A stretch of 64,000 nucleotides of DNA. Origin: Hofstenia miamia. Its lineage: Eukaryota; Xenacoelomorpha; Acoela. The notes beneath the pieces were generated by a model that saw only the letters and a list, made by a program, of their open reading frames with translations, was not told the DNA's origin and searched no databases. Position numbers and translations under genes: made by a program. Location: positions 742,174 to 806,173 of the forward strand of contig SCFE01000056.1 in the NCBI GenBank assembly GCA_004352715.1, read 5' to 3'. Shown here piece by piece: positions 11,325 through 23,954 of this stretch. Position 1 is the first letter of the stretch; every line of letters starts with the position of its first letter.

Positions 11325-14300
11325 CTAAAAGAAAGAAAACATTTCCACAAGCATTTTCACAACTTAGCTATTCCAAATAATACATATACAAATATTCTCA
11401 AAGAAATGAGAGTGGGATGAAACCAGAGGGCGGATTTGGTTGCGTAAAAATTCCCAACTGATGGAGTTAGAGAAAAAACGTACGAAGAAATTATATTATT
11501 CCTCATCACAAAAAGCACAACACAACAATTATGTGGTCTTTAGGGCTTCTACAATAATATAACTACATTTCGGTGAAAGAATGTCCTCAGAGGAAAATGC
11601 GCACTCAATTTCAAAGTGGTTGTGCCGTCGGCCTGATTCTCTTTAGTAATAAAAATTGCTTGAAATATCCCCAGTTTCGGATTTTTTATAAAAATTGTTG
11701 CAGTTTTATTTGAATGTAGTTCAAAGTTAATGTTATTTACTAGCAAAGGCCGTCCTATTAATTGCGTCCGAGTTTCAAATAAAGGGTGAATTGACTGCCT
11801 TTTAAAGTCTAATTCAAGCTACATTTGCAGTTTATTTGAGCTTTTATAGGAAATTCGTTGAAATTTTCGTAAAATTCAACGTAGCGAACAGAAGCTGAGT
11901 TTTCAGCAAACTTAGGTAAAAAATGCAAATGCAACCAAATCCGCGCTCTTGAAATTTGACGACGTTTATTGATCTTACTAGTTTCAAATATATAGTCCAT
12001 TTCTGAAATGCATAATGTATGGGTTTTTTGTAACACAGCAAGCGTTTTGAAACATTCTATAGAAAAATTAGCGACAAAGCCTTTTATTTTTCATAAGTAC
12101 TCTAACTCGTAAAGTGGGAGATCTGAATAAAACTACGAAGAATTTTATGCTTTTTTGAGAGTCGTACGTCTCTAAAACAAAGTTAGATTATGCTAAAATC
12201 ATAGGAAAAATGTTTTTTGAATCTGAAATAGTTACCCCCATTGGGATCGAGACGGGAAAAATTCATCATGGGTGCTGCAAAAACTATTTAAGTTAATAAG
12301 AAAATAAGAAACAAGCAAACATCATTTGGCGACAATCAAAAACAAATGAAAGGGCACAATTAAGCTTAATTCATTTATTTTATTACAAAGAGCAAAAACT
12401 GGAAAAATTGTACTTAAACAAATTTTTGCAGCAAAGAAATGTAAAGTTTGCAAAATATCTAACTTAAAATCATGAATAAGATTTAAAAACTACTGATTAT
12501 CGACAAGTTGCTTATAATGAAAGTAGACCATCTTTCCACAAAGAAACAGCATTTACAAAAATAAGTGTTAAAATGCGTGAAAAAATTAGTGTTCCGAAAC
12601 TCATTGCATTTTCCTTAGTTTTATTTGGTACAAAAGTAGAGAAAAGCTGCTTTTTTTCACGAGGTAAAACTCAACGCTTCTAGCACTAATTAAAAATTCC
12701 ATAGCTTTCAGCTGGAATGCGAAATATCGCGCGTCGAAGTGCTGAATGATTATTTGATTCACAAATGTGCTTATAAGCAGAGTGTATATAATCAACTGTT
12801 AGCAGTTCCGCCCACAGCAGGTGCATGGAAATTATTATTTAGAAATTTAATATCCACTGAAAGATCCTTCTGTTAATTTTAAAATATCTTCTTTCCCGAA
12901 AACAATAAACACGGAAATGCAGACAATCAAGCATATAAGCAAATACTGACATCCTAAACGCCGCTAGTTTGAATTGACGTGTTTAAAAACTGTTGTTTTA
13001 AGTACTCTTACGCAAACTTTTATCAACACAAACTCTATTGTTCTATGAATCAGAATGCATTTAGAATTAAAATTTCGAACATCGACCAAATCGTACTGCA
13101 AGGTGAGAGTAAATATTGATAAACAACAAGACTTATGATTGACAGACAATAAGCGTCTGCCAGTCGCATATATATGACACAATCAATGAGTCCTATTGTA
13201 TTGAAATTTCAATCACAGATTCGAAAAGATAAAAATTAGACATGTGCTCAAAAAAGACGATTGACAAACGTGTATTCGACGAAATTCTACAAACGCCATT
13301 TAACCAGAGAATAAATGGGAATAAAAATTCTTGAATACTTGAAGTATTGCATGAGTTTAGGTCTTATTTAAAGATTATCCAGCCCCCCCTGGTTTATCTA
13401 AATACTGAAAATGAACAACTTAAGGTCGGATTGGAAATTTCTACTAATCAAACGTGGAATTTCTTGAAATGTGTGATAGTTTCTTCCAAAACAATTTTAA
13501 ACGTTTACAAACTCCGAACTTACACATTAAATTCTCGCCCAGCAGACGCATTTGTCGAATAGTTGAGATTAGTTGTTGCTGCCATGAGCGTCCAGCTAAT
13601 TATTTGAATCATTAGGCATGCGAGGATTTTTGAAAGTTCTCAGAAATCGATAATTTTTCATAGAAACACTGATTAATACATGTACTCGAAAGCTTTAAAT
13701 AAAAATCAACGGGCTTTCTAACATTTCCTCAGATATTCAAATAAACCCACTGGACATTAATCATTTTTAATGAATTGCAAAAATTACGGTGCAAGCAAAT
13801 TAATCAATTCATCCAAATTGGGGAGACCTTATGTACTTAAATGTTTGTGAATTCAGAATCAACGTTTGTATATATATATATACTCAAAAAAGATTATTCA
13901 TCCGAATAAAAGTCCGGAGTAATGAGGTATTAATATATAAAGAGGATACCTCAAATAGTCATATTAAAATCCACCTCTTTCTCAGTGCAAATAAAGATAT
14001 TCAAGCATATTATCGTAAATAGGTATGAACAAAGGTGAACACAAAGACTTTCCAGTTAAATTGGCTTCTACATGCCTTACAAAAAAAGCAAAAAGAGTAA
14101 ACTATAGAGAACAACATATTGGTTGCCTTTAATTTCAGACAAAACATTGAAAATATACAATTGACCATGAAGTAGAATCAATAACTCAGTTTCAAACGTA
14201 GAAACATTTTGTGAGAAGTTGCCACAATAGATATAGGTTAACACTAGTTTCAGTAGTTAATTGAAAAAATGAAATTCAATTCAATATCAAAGAATAGTGC

Positions 14301-16135
14301 AAGGGCATCTCAAATTGCCAACATCAGAAAATGGTTTCAATTTAAGATTAACGTCGTTTGTAAAAACAGCGTCAAACAAACATTCAGACTGCCTGTCCCA
14401 AACAGGATTTTAAATAACATCGTATCAATTTTCCATGGTCCAATAAATGAGAAATTAGTTCAAGAGTTGGCATTAAATCTATCTAAACATTAAAAAAGGT
14501 ACTAAATACAATTTCCTTAATAAAATAATTGAATAAATTACACAGCATAGACAAATGAAATCTTTTACAATTGAGATGTAGACCAATTTTCATGCAGCAA
14601 ATATGATAAAGGATAAAAACGGATTTAATTTGTTGAAAGAATGATTTTTAAAAAATAAATGATAAATATTCAGCGGTTTATAAGCAGTTGCTTGAGTGAT
14701 ACACGCAACTAGAAATATGGATGGAATCAGCTAAATCAGGTTATTTAATAATGTCACACAAATTGCGAATTCTTTCAAATTTTCAAGAATGCTTGAACAT
14801 TTTTTTGAACTAGTTTTTGCAACCCCTCACTCAGATTATCTTAAAATGAAATTAATAAACTCGACCCGGAATATATTGATGTAAGATAGAAATGGCCATC
14901 TTTATTACTCAGTTTGTGAACACCACATAAAATTGACTACACTACAGTCAAATGTTGTAGAGTTCAGCCTGCAATTGTTGACAACATTCGACTTGATATG
15001 AGTCTTAAACTCACCAGCCTAATGTCAATTTCTGTCAAGTATAAAATATCGTATTAGAGATTTTTGATACTCGTTCTGACGATGTTGTCACAGAGATGGA
15101 AGCCGGTCGGGACTAACCACCAGATCTTGTCACACTTAATCTCCCTTCGCCGTTCAAAACCGATCACTTTGAGATGTATCTGCAGTCATACCGGTCTGGG
15201 AGTTTCTCCAATCTCAAGCTGCAAAAGCATGTGACAATTACCACAATTATGTTTACTAAAATATAATTGTAAAAACACTGTAATGTACAAAAACGTTCAT
15301 TTATGTACACTGTACAGTTGTGCGAAAAAGTTAGATCACACATGCAATTCAATAATGTGGGTCAAGTCGTCTTTTTTGAATCAATACAATGTCGAAACAG
15401 TGGAATACATTCTGTAAATAAGAGCTCTAAGGATTTAAGTATCTACTAAACAATAACACCATATTTAATTGTAACTTTCCAGTTAACTTTTACAGTTAAA
15501 TGGATCGTAATAGTAATGAATTAGAACTTATAGTTAGTAAACATGCCAATTGCACACTGCGTCCCATAATTCATTATTAGATTATATTTTCAGAGCAAAC
15601 ATCACGTTTAACTAACTACAGGTGACGGAATTTTTCCTTGCCAGGATTATTTTGATTTCCGGATCACCAAGTGTGTTAAACTCTGCTAATAAAATAATAA
15701 AATTCCAAATCATCACCATCGATACTTAGAAGTAATCACAAATCCCAACGTGCCATTAATTACTAAAACCTATCACGGAATAATTATTTACGTAGGATTA
15801 CCAATATTCAAACAAAACACGTTCTTCAAAGCATTTTGTGATTTTTTGGTTTGTGTCTTTAAATGAACAATCAGATATGTAGGTTAATCCGATAACTTAA
15901 GCGTGTATGCGTTTAGTACACGCGCTGTCAACTGTACAAATGCATTGTTTAATACAAAAACGGACCGGAAACAGCAATGCCAGTCACAAGTGGTCAAAAA
16001 GAGAATTGAACCTATAAATACAGTGAAATCAGGTAAAGCTGTCAAAACCGGTAAATTATTTGAGGACAGGTTTGCACATGAGGGTAACCTGGGTACCGGA
16101 CCGGTCAAGGTCGCCAATTGAGGTTACCGCTTACA
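11325..16135. other. AT-rich sequence, nothing recognised
   Basis: Scattered frames of 60-77 codons on both strands show no family resemblance. The first exon and promoter of COA3 probably lie at the start of this stretch, but no signal singles them out. Confidence 0.45.
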
Positions 16136-16480
16136 TCTCTGTGTTGTCACCATCTCTGTTCGTCCTCTTAAGAAAAATTACACTCTAAACTCGTTTTCTA
16201 ATCGTGCTCGTTTTTCTTGCTAATTTTCTCGTGGCTCTCAAACCTCCAACTGCTATTGACTCTTTTCCTCGCCCTCGTGCTTTAAAACATCTCTGATGTC
16301 TTCCCTAATTGCTGAACCCTTCTCTTGCTTTGCTTACTCATCTATCTGCTCCTACTTCATCTACTGTGTCTATGCTTGTTGCTGCAAAACCTGATTTTAT
16401 ATTATGTTTGTTATGTTTTGCCTTCACTGGCCTAATAAAGACTTATTATTTTTATTATTATTATTATTATTATTATTAAT
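16136..16480 (+). mobile_element. 3' tail of a non-LTR retroposon (LINE or SINE)
   Basis: A pyrimidine-rich, locally less AT-rich segment runs into GCCTAATAAAGACTTATTAT and then an (ATT)n tract at about 16447-16480. A unique 3' region, an AATAAA-like word and a short terminal microsatellite are the usual ending of a LINE or SINE in the plus orientation. There is no coding part, so the family is undetermined. The interior word at 16374-16391 recurs right after the following gap. Confidence 0.5.
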
Positions 16481-16649
16481 ACTATTTAACTGTACGAGGT
16501 CTTCTTATGATTGTAACCCTATTAAGGCAAATTGATTTATTTTTTTATTTTAAAAAGGGATCATTTAAAAAAATTAATTTCCCACGAAAGGGAACCATTG
16601 CTGAAAAAAGTTTTGGTTACCGAACTTCGGAATAGTGCAAAATTTGAAA

Positions 16650-17649
16650 NNNNNNNNNNNNNNNNNNNNNNNNNNNNNNNNNNNNNNNNNNNNNNNNNNN
16701 NNNNNNNNNNNNNNNNNNNNNNNNNNNNNNNNNNNNNNNNNNNNNNNNNNNNNNNNNNNNNNNNNNNNNNNNNNNNNNNNNNNNNNNNNNNNNNNNNNNN
16801 NNNNNNNNNNNNNNNNNNNNNNNNNNNNNNNNNNNNNNNNNNNNNNNNNNNNNNNNNNNNNNNNNNNNNNNNNNNNNNNNNNNNNNNNNNNNNNNNNNNN
16901 NNNNNNNNNNNNNNNNNNNNNNNNNNNNNNNNNNNNNNNNNNNNNNNNNNNNNNNNNNNNNNNNNNNNNNNNNNNNNNNNNNNNNNNNNNNNNNNNNNNN
17001 NNNNNNNNNNNNNNNNNNNNNNNNNNNNNNNNNNNNNNNNNNNNNNNNNNNNNNNNNNNNNNNNNNNNNNNNNNNNNNNNNNNNNNNNNNNNNNNNNNNN
17101 NNNNNNNNNNNNNNNNNNNNNNNNNNNNNNNNNNNNNNNNNNNNNNNNNNNNNNNNNNNNNNNNNNNNNNNNNNNNNNNNNNNNNNNNNNNNNNNNNNNN
17201 NNNNNNNNNNNNNNNNNNNNNNNNNNNNNNNNNNNNNNNNNNNNNNNNNNNNNNNNNNNNNNNNNNNNNNNNNNNNNNNNNNNNNNNNNNNNNNNNNNNN
17301 NNNNNNNNNNNNNNNNNNNNNNNNNNNNNNNNNNNNNNNNNNNNNNNNNNNNNNNNNNNNNNNNNNNNNNNNNNNNNNNNNNNNNNNNNNNNNNNNNNNN
17401 NNNNNNNNNNNNNNNNNNNNNNNNNNNNNNNNNNNNNNNNNNNNNNNNNNNNNNNNNNNNNNNNNNNNNNNNNNNNNNNNNNNNNNNNNNNNNNNNNNNN
17501 NNNNNNNNNNNNNNNNNNNNNNNNNNNNNNNNNNNNNNNNNNNNNNNNNNNNNNNNNNNNNNNNNNNNNNNNNNNNNNNNNNNNNNNNNNNNNNNNNNNN
17601 NNNNNNNNNNNNNNNNNNNNNNNNNNNNNNNNNNNNNNNNNNNNNNNNN
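16650..17649. other. Assembly gap, exactly 1000 N
   Basis: The size suggests a placeholder of unknown true length. The left flank (about 16623-16649) and the right flank (about 17668-17694) both carry a CGAACTTC..AATAGTGCAAAATTTGAA segment with only a few differences, so the two contigs probably overlap. Confidence 0.9.
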
Positions 17650-17925
17650 TGCTTGTTGCTGCAAAACCGAACTTCACAATAGTGCAAAATTTGAAGTTTT
17701 TCATTGAATCACAGCCATGGGAGGCATTATCTAAAATTTTGGTTTTACGATATGATAAAATGATTAAATCATTCCATGTCAAACAAAATGATAACGCATC
17801 CGCAAATGCCCATGGGCGTCGTCACCGTTGAAACATTCTGAAAACGAATCAGTAAATATTTATTTATAACAACAAAGAATTTTAGCCTCAAAGAACATTT
17901 TCCTCCCCGGATACTTCATTTCAAT

Positions 17926-18041
17926 ACACAAATGTTTTTGATCAATAATATAGTGAAGAATAAAATAGATTGTTAAAATCACGTAAAACAATGCTGAATG
18001 ACGTCATCAATGAATACAGAAAACCAACCGCCTTTTCCAAA
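17926..18041. repeat. Left copy of a duplicated gap flank
   Basis: About 115 bases here recur at 18282-18398 with only a handful of substitutions, on the other side of a 240-N gap. The two copies read like two alleles of one locus. Confidence 0.8.
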
Positions 18042-18281
18042 NNNNNNNNNNNNNNNNNNNNNNNNNNNNNNNNNNNNNNNNNNNNNNNNNNNNNNNNNNN
18101 NNNNNNNNNNNNNNNNNNNNNNNNNNNNNNNNNNNNNNNNNNNNNNNNNNNNNNNNNNNNNNNNNNNNNNNNNNNNNNNNNNNNNNNNNNNNNNNNNNNN
18201 NNNNNNNNNNNNNNNNNNNNNNNNNNNNNNNNNNNNNNNNNNNNNNNNNNNNNNNNNNNNNNNNNNNNNNNNNNNNNNNNN
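18042..18281. other. Assembly gap, 240 N
   Basis: This is an unsequenced stretch whose flanks are near-identical copies of each other (17926-18041 and 18282-18398), so it may not exist in the genome. Confidence 0.9.
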
Positions 18282-18398
18282 ACACAAATGTTTTTGATCA
18301 ATAATATAGTGAAGAATAAAATAGATAGTTAAAATCACGTCAAACAATGCTGAATGACGTCATCAAAGAATACAGAAAACCAACCGCCTTTTCCAAAG
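18282..18398. repeat. Right copy of a duplicated gap flank
   Basis: This is the partner of 17926-18041 and differs by a few single bases (for example GATTG versus GATAG and ATCAATG versus ATCAAAG). Confidence 0.8.
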
Positions 18399-18627
18399 TC
18401 ATTTGTAGAATTTCTCAGAAAATAGGAATGAAAATAACAAAATGCAAACCAATGTATGTCATTCCAACTGATAAACGTTTAGTGTACATTACAGTTTAGT
18501 AAATAATCAAGCAACTTCAAAATACAAAACTTTGATCTCAAACAAGCGTCCGTGATGCACTAGAGTGAATTTCTTTTCATTGCGCAATTAAAATTTACAC
18601 TCAATTTTTCATTTTTTCACTCAATTC

Positions 18628-18968
18628 TAGGCTCGATGATTCCCAGAAATATTTTCGGTTTCAATTTTTTCAATCCCAAAAATAGCGATTTCGGTTTCCG
18701 TTTTTAGCAACTACTATTGCTATTAGAAAATGTTATACTACAGAAACACCTTTGTAAAGCATATTTTCACAAGACTAAATTAAGTTGTTTATCAAGTAAA
18801 ACATAATTACTTTTCAACATAGAATGCATTTTGACGTTTGCTCCAACAATACTGCATCGTTTCTAGAAATAACATTCTATCTGACTGCTTCTGTTAAAAA
18901 CCGAAAACGCGCTTTTAATATTTTCTCTCGATTCGGTTTCGGTTTTTTCGGTATACCGCCGAGCCTTA
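18628..18968. mobile_element. hAT-like non-autonomous element with 8-bp target duplication
   Basis: The left end TAGGCTCG and the right end CGAGCCTTA form short terminal inverted repeats. The interior has repeated CGGTTTCGGTTTT words and GGTATACCG near the right end. The flanks CTCAATTC (18620-18627) and CTCAAATC (18969-18976) match at 7 of 8 bases. Short TIRs of this type plus an 8-bp duplication are characteristic of hAT transposons. The element is about 341 bp and non-coding. Confidence 0.65.
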
Positions 18969-18976
18969 CTCAAATC

Positions 18977-20386
18977 AATTCTATAAAAAATTCCCGCAAA
19001 TTTCAGCAAATGCTATTCTCGAACATCTTGAATCTACCTCCATTATCTACAAAGACTATATGATACAAGACGCAAACACTTAGTATATGTCAAATAACGC
19101 TATATGTAGAGACAAATTCACAAATTTAGTCAATTTGTACTCCTTGCTTCTTCTCAAGAGCGTTGGATTTGGCGGTAAATCTTAATGCAAGAGTCCAGAA
19201 TAAGGAAAATATTGATTACTGTTTATTTAAATGAGTGTGCCTCAGGTAAGAAATTACAAGTAATTGTTCGTTTTATGAGTAACTGCAAAGAATGGTAAGA
19301 ATTAAACTTTTACTACTGTAAACTACCAATGAGTGAATAAATAGATGGCTCAATATTTTGCATACAAATGACTCTTGATTGCAAATCACAGACTATTTGT
19401 GAATAATTTATTTATAAAAAAGGAATTTAAAGGAAGCGTGGAAATAGTTGTTGATTTAAATTGCTTCTCAAAAACTCCCCCAAGAGTAACAAAACTGCCA
19501 CAATGGCGCCAAGTGGTAAACAGTAAGTGGCGAATTATTAAAATTTGTCCAGCTAGATGTGTAATTAAGCCAAAGCAAGAGAATAGTTGAAAATTAGAAC
19601 ACTATTTTAAATAACTCTGGTAGCTATTAATCAAACTGATTGATAAGAAATTAGATGGTTTCATTTATAAGCAATAACGTTCCCAGTTATTATTAAATCG
19701 CAACATCTATATTAAATACAACAAAAATTCAGTGAAACAGTTTGTGAATGCATTGGGAACCAAAACTTACTGCTTATTTGAGTTAAACTACAAGACTTGT
19801 TTTTAGAATAACAAACTTTCAAATAAATGTCAAAATATAACAAAAAACCAACATGAGCGAAGCAATGCTCAATTGTCAGAGATAGAGCATCTTGATAAAA
19901 TCAAAGCATCCAATAATATGAGAGAAGCAATATAAAAGAACCTGAATAATAAATAAACATGTAGTTTAATACTAAGACGAATACCAAACGAACAACTATC
20001 TCGATATTTTCAAATTCGTATTCCTCATAAAAATGGGTGTATAAATCTTGCACGTTTTTTGCTAATCTTATTTCCAAGAGTTGGTAAAATATTTGATTCT
20101 TCAAATGATTTCTCCAATCTTAATGACTTGTGGTGAAATTATATTTTTGAAAACTATTTAGTCACAAATGTAAAAATTCTAGAAGATGCTCTGTGCTAAG
20201 CACTTTGTTAATAATATTCACATCATTATATTTTCTACTCTAATACTAATACAATCAAATGTAATAGCAACGACGATGTTAGCTCTTTTCGAAACCGAAG
20301 CTGCCTCTATCATTCGATTGCAAGCGAATTGATTTTAGTCGACAAATATTTTCCACAAAAATTATTGAAAACGGCGGGTATGTATA
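18977..20386. other. AT-rich sequence, nothing recognised
   Basis: Several frames of about 70 codons occur, without recognisable homology or splice context. Confidence 0.45.
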
Positions 20387-20504
20387 GTTGGCTGCAAAAA
20401 AAATTAGTCTAGAAAAAAGGCATTTTACTTTTGAACTACTGAACGTAACAACTCAAGAAAGGTAAGATTTTAAAGATACATTAAAGGACTATAAGTAAAA
20501 AGCA

Positions 20505-21519
20505 TCAAAGTCTAATTTGCTTTCCTCCTGTAGAAATAACTTCATTCAAACGAACTGAAATTGATTTCATTAAATTGGACTTCATTTCAGATGTCAAAAT
20601 GTGTTGACTTTCTTGGATTTTTTCTTTTAAATCGGATATATTTTTCGGATTTTTCTTCTCAACGTCATTTTTCAATATCTGCCACACGTTTTCGATTGGA
20701 GAAAGATCAACAGAACTTGGTGGCCATTGCAAAAACTGGATATTATTTTCAGAAAACCAATTTTTTGTCTTTGCTGACGTGTGCGGGGTTGCTCCGTCCT
20801 GTTGGAGTATCCATCCATCATCATATAAAGCATCAGCATAAGGCATAAATTCAGCTATAATTTGGCAATATCTTTGACTGTCGATTGTGGCTTTTCCGTC
20901 TAAAATTTTCAAATAAAACCCNNNNNNNNNNNNNNNNNNNNNNNNNNNNNNNNNNNNNNNNNNNNNNNNNNNNNNNNNNNNNNNNNNNNNNNNNNNNNNN
21001 NNNNNNNNNNNNNNNNNNNNNNNNNNNNNNNNNNNNNNNNNNNNNNNNNNNNNNNNNNNNNNNNNNNNNNNNNNNNNNNNNNNNNNNNNNNNNNNNNNNN
21101 NNNNNNNNNNNNNNNNNNNNNNNNNNNNNNNNNNNNNNNNNNNNNNNNNNNNNNNNNNNNNNNNNNNNNNNNNNNNNNNNNNNNNNNNNNNNNNNNNNNN
21201 NNNNNNNNNNNNNNNNNNNNNNNNNNNNNNNNNNNNNNNNNNNTTTTTTCAGTGTTCTCTGAACTGTGGTTTCATGCACAGAGATGTCGGCTTCAGTTTG
21301 AAGTCGGTTTGCAATTTTTTTCCCAGAAATATAGGGATTTTTGAGAGCAATTGCGACTGTTTTCTGAATGAATTTTCCAATAATTTTTCGAGGGCATCCA
21401 CTTCCTTTTCTTCTTTTGAGAGATTCTCCTTGTCGAATTTTTTTCAGCTTTCGAAAATAAGTTGATCGAGAAATTTGCGATGTCGCAAAGGCGTTTTCAA
21501 GCTGTTTCAACGTTTCCAT
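20505..21519 (-). CDS. Tc1-like transposase (DDE), with internal gap
   Basis: This is the cut-and-paste transposase of the surrounding Tc1-like element. The N-terminal part (21243-21519, about 92 residues) has a helix-turn-helix DNA-binding region with a GCPRK segment between two HTH units, as in Tc1 proteins. The C-terminal part (20505-20912) carries the second catalytic Asp in LQQDGATPHTS and the catalytic Glu in SPIENVW. Exactly 34 residues separate them, which is the DD34E spacing of the Tc1 group. The first catalytic Asp falls in the 322-N gap. The span of 1015 bases corresponds to about 338 codons, close to the usual 340. The two halves are out of frame by one base across the gap, which the estimated gap length could explain. 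No stop or frameshift is visible in the sequenced parts, so the copy may be young. Confidence 0.85.
20922..21243. other. Assembly gap, 322 N
   Basis: The gap lies inside the Tc1-like transposase gene and hides its middle part, including the first catalytic Asp. Confidence 0.95.
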
Positions 21520-21993
21520 TCCGAATAAATCAAGTAGAAACTTTGCAAAGCAAAAAAATTTGTTTGGTAAGTGTTTTCAAATAATTACTAAGTACCACTT
21601 TAATTAACTTTTTTGTTTGACCATTTTAAAGTTCACAAAATTCTCGTTGTCTTTTATTTTTATATTTTTCCTCTAAAACGTCTCAATACGTTTCCACAAA
21701 GCGTGAAAAAATAGGTGCTCAGTCTCATTTTTTTTGCAGCCAACTATATGCGAAAATCATTTTGGCAAAGCAGTACACAGGCAAAGTTCACTATAGTATG
21801 CTTATATTGTAATGTTGTAAAGAGATATTAGTAAACGTTAATTGACAATTAAACAATCTGTACTGTGCCAAATAGCGTGTGGAAAGCTATACAATTTACA
21901 AATCTCAAGCAATCTACAAATTAATTATCAATGTAATTCACAGTGCGACGGAATGCTAAGCGTAACATTCAAGTACTAGTGTAACTGACCACA

Positions 21994-22209
21994 ATGCCAA
22001 AAAGTAATATTAGAAACACAATGACAGAAACAAGCACACTTGTAGCAAATGGATTATCAATGGCTTTTATCAAAGAGTTCCGTGCGAACTATCTCTTAAG
22101 ACAACCTCATCTAACCCTATGGGAAGTGCGGAATACCATAGTTGCACCACAGATAATCGAAGCTGGCAAGTCGCTTGTTGATCTTTACAGAGACCATACA
22201 GATGCAAAG
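21994..22209 (+). CDS. TIR-like/TPR protein, exon 1 (residues 1-72)
   Basis: This is the first exon of a three-exon gene I reconstruct. The ATG at 21994 has A at -3, and the frame is open for 72 codons to a donor AAG|GTAAAT at 22209/22210, phase 0. The encoded text, especially LTLWEVRNTIVAPQIIEAGK followed by SLVDLYRD, matches the helical segment that precedes the TIR-like domain in a widespread family of eukaryotic TPR proteins (often named kinesin-light-chain-like or nephrocystin-3-like). In that family a 'TT..V....I.PAT....CSYVELL' stretch comes just before the domain. An in-frame ATG at 22021 is an alternative start. The exon lies 250 bases downstream of the Tc1-like element, so its promoter must be in or beyond that element. 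Confidence 0.7.
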
Positions 22210-22974
22210 GTAAATGATTATAATGGATTGTACAATCGAACCTCTCTAAAGTTAAAGTTTACGGTCCCGCAAAAATTATATTAAAAATCAGTTATTTCTC
22301 TCCATAGTTAAGTGAATATATTAGTCCCGTGACACAATTTACTTTTCTAAAGTTAACGTTTTATAAAATTGCGCCATCTAGTTATTGAATATTATGTACT
22401 ACATGCAATCAAATCAATACGCGTATTACGCGATAATTAATGATAATTGAAACAGCGACCTTCTTTATATGCTATTTATTACTCTAGCGTTTTATGGTCG
22501 GTGGGACCTAAGTCCTTTAAGAGACCCTATCGCCCTCTCAATGTCCCTGATGTTAATATCCCAATTCAATAGCAACCTCTCTAAAGTTAACACCTACCCA
22601 TACTTACTTTATTTGTTCGGTCCCTTAAACTTAATCATGGAGATGTTCGACTATAGATATTATTTTGTATGCTTGAAGAATAGACAAATCCCAAATGCAA
22701 CGGTTCATTATTACAATTCTAAACAGTTTATGTTTAGGAATTTATAAAAATTTAAAATGAAAAATTTATTACGCATAAAAATTTATTCTACCATATCGTT
22801 ACCATAGAAAATTCGTTTATGAGAGATTCAAAAGTGGTCTAGTATGCTGTTTTACTGATTTATATTTTTAGAGGGTTTGATTTCAATTACTGACATTGTT
22901 AGGAAAAAATCCGATTAAATTAAAAAAATCAAGAAAATCGAATTTTTTTATCTAAATTTCAAATTTTACTCAGA

Positions 22975-23954
22975 CAACCTTTCAAGGTAGTAAATATTAG
23001 AAATCCCTTTGATAATACTATTTTTTGAAATACAATAATTTAATCAATTTTAAATAAACTGAAGATGAAAAAACATGCAAAAAAAATATTTCAGAGCTTG
23101 CAAATTCATTAAAATATCAGTGTACTTGATTTAAATCAATAATTGAACTAAAAATTTGCTTTCATTTAAATCGAGTAATTTAAATCTATCAACACTGATT
23201 ACTGTTGATTTGAAAATTCAGTCCTTAAAAACTTCACCCATACATATTAGATCAATTTGGTTTTAGACTTATTAGATTTGAAATTAAAACATACTTGCAT
23301 AAATATTTGAAGCAGAATCCAATGTGGTCTAATATGTTGTTTTAATAGGAAAAAGCGGTGTTTTTTAATTGATGCTTGTTGAAGAATATTTACCATTATC
23401 TGGGACATTTTCACTGGTACTTTCTTCCTACACTGTTTGAGGAGATTTTTGGATTGAAAGTTCTTTAGAGTGAAAAAATAAATTTATTATATAATACATC
23501 ATTAATAGGAAAATATATAAATCTAAACATCAAATTATTTTCTAGCTGTTGTAAAATGATATGATTAAATAATTAACATTTTCGGGAATAAACAGCATCG
23601 ATTTATCCTAGAAAGATTGAAAAAACAGATAAACACAAAAAATGAAATTTTGTTAAGCTGTGCTGGGTATGCATACATGAAAGAAATTGTCGCCTAGTGA
23701 TTCAATAACTCAGAGTCAGCATGCTAAAGCGAAGATTGCAAAAACCCTAAATAGTTCAATGAAAGCGATGAATAATTGCAATATCTATTGAAATAACTTT
23801 TGATTATTTATTCCTTTGGGTCCATAAAGAACTAAAACGATATCCAATATGAAACCATTCAAACGTACACTCATATTTCACATTCACTAAGTCTAATTTC
23901 AGTTCTTCACCCATGCGACAAATTGCATCACCAAAAAATTCAACTGCAAACAAT
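22975..23954. repeat. Segment duplicated at 30091-31020
   Basis: From GACAACCTTTCAAGGTAGTA to GTGAAAATAGAAAGATTGAA this stretch recurs at 30091-31020, collinear and with scattered substitutions and small indels. I see no coding content. The pattern suits two alleles better than an old dispersed repeat. Confidence 0.8.

Larger units (their letters stand above)
20387..21744 (-). mobile_element. Tc1/mariner-type DNA transposon, nearly complete
   Basis: Both ends carry the inverted repeat GTTGGCTGCAAAAAAAAT: plus strand from 20387, minus strand from 21744. Each end abuts TATA, consistent with a TA target duplication. The span of about 1.36 kb is typical of Tc1-like elements. A 322-N gap lies inside. 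The single transposase gene is on the minus strand. Confidence 0.85.

Noticed and set aside
16532-17831. Long open frames of 350-400 codons
   Set aside because: They consist almost entirely of undetermined residues from the 1000-N gap; the real flanks encode nothing recognisable. The same applies to frames across the gaps at 18042, 29091, 31102, 35173, 26607, 45534 and 60882.
22233-22740. pogo/Tigger-like MITE suggested by AACCTCTCTAAAGTTAA
   Set aside because: The two copies are direct, not inverted, and no right terminal repeat or TA duplication could be fixed. Kept only as a note in intron 1.
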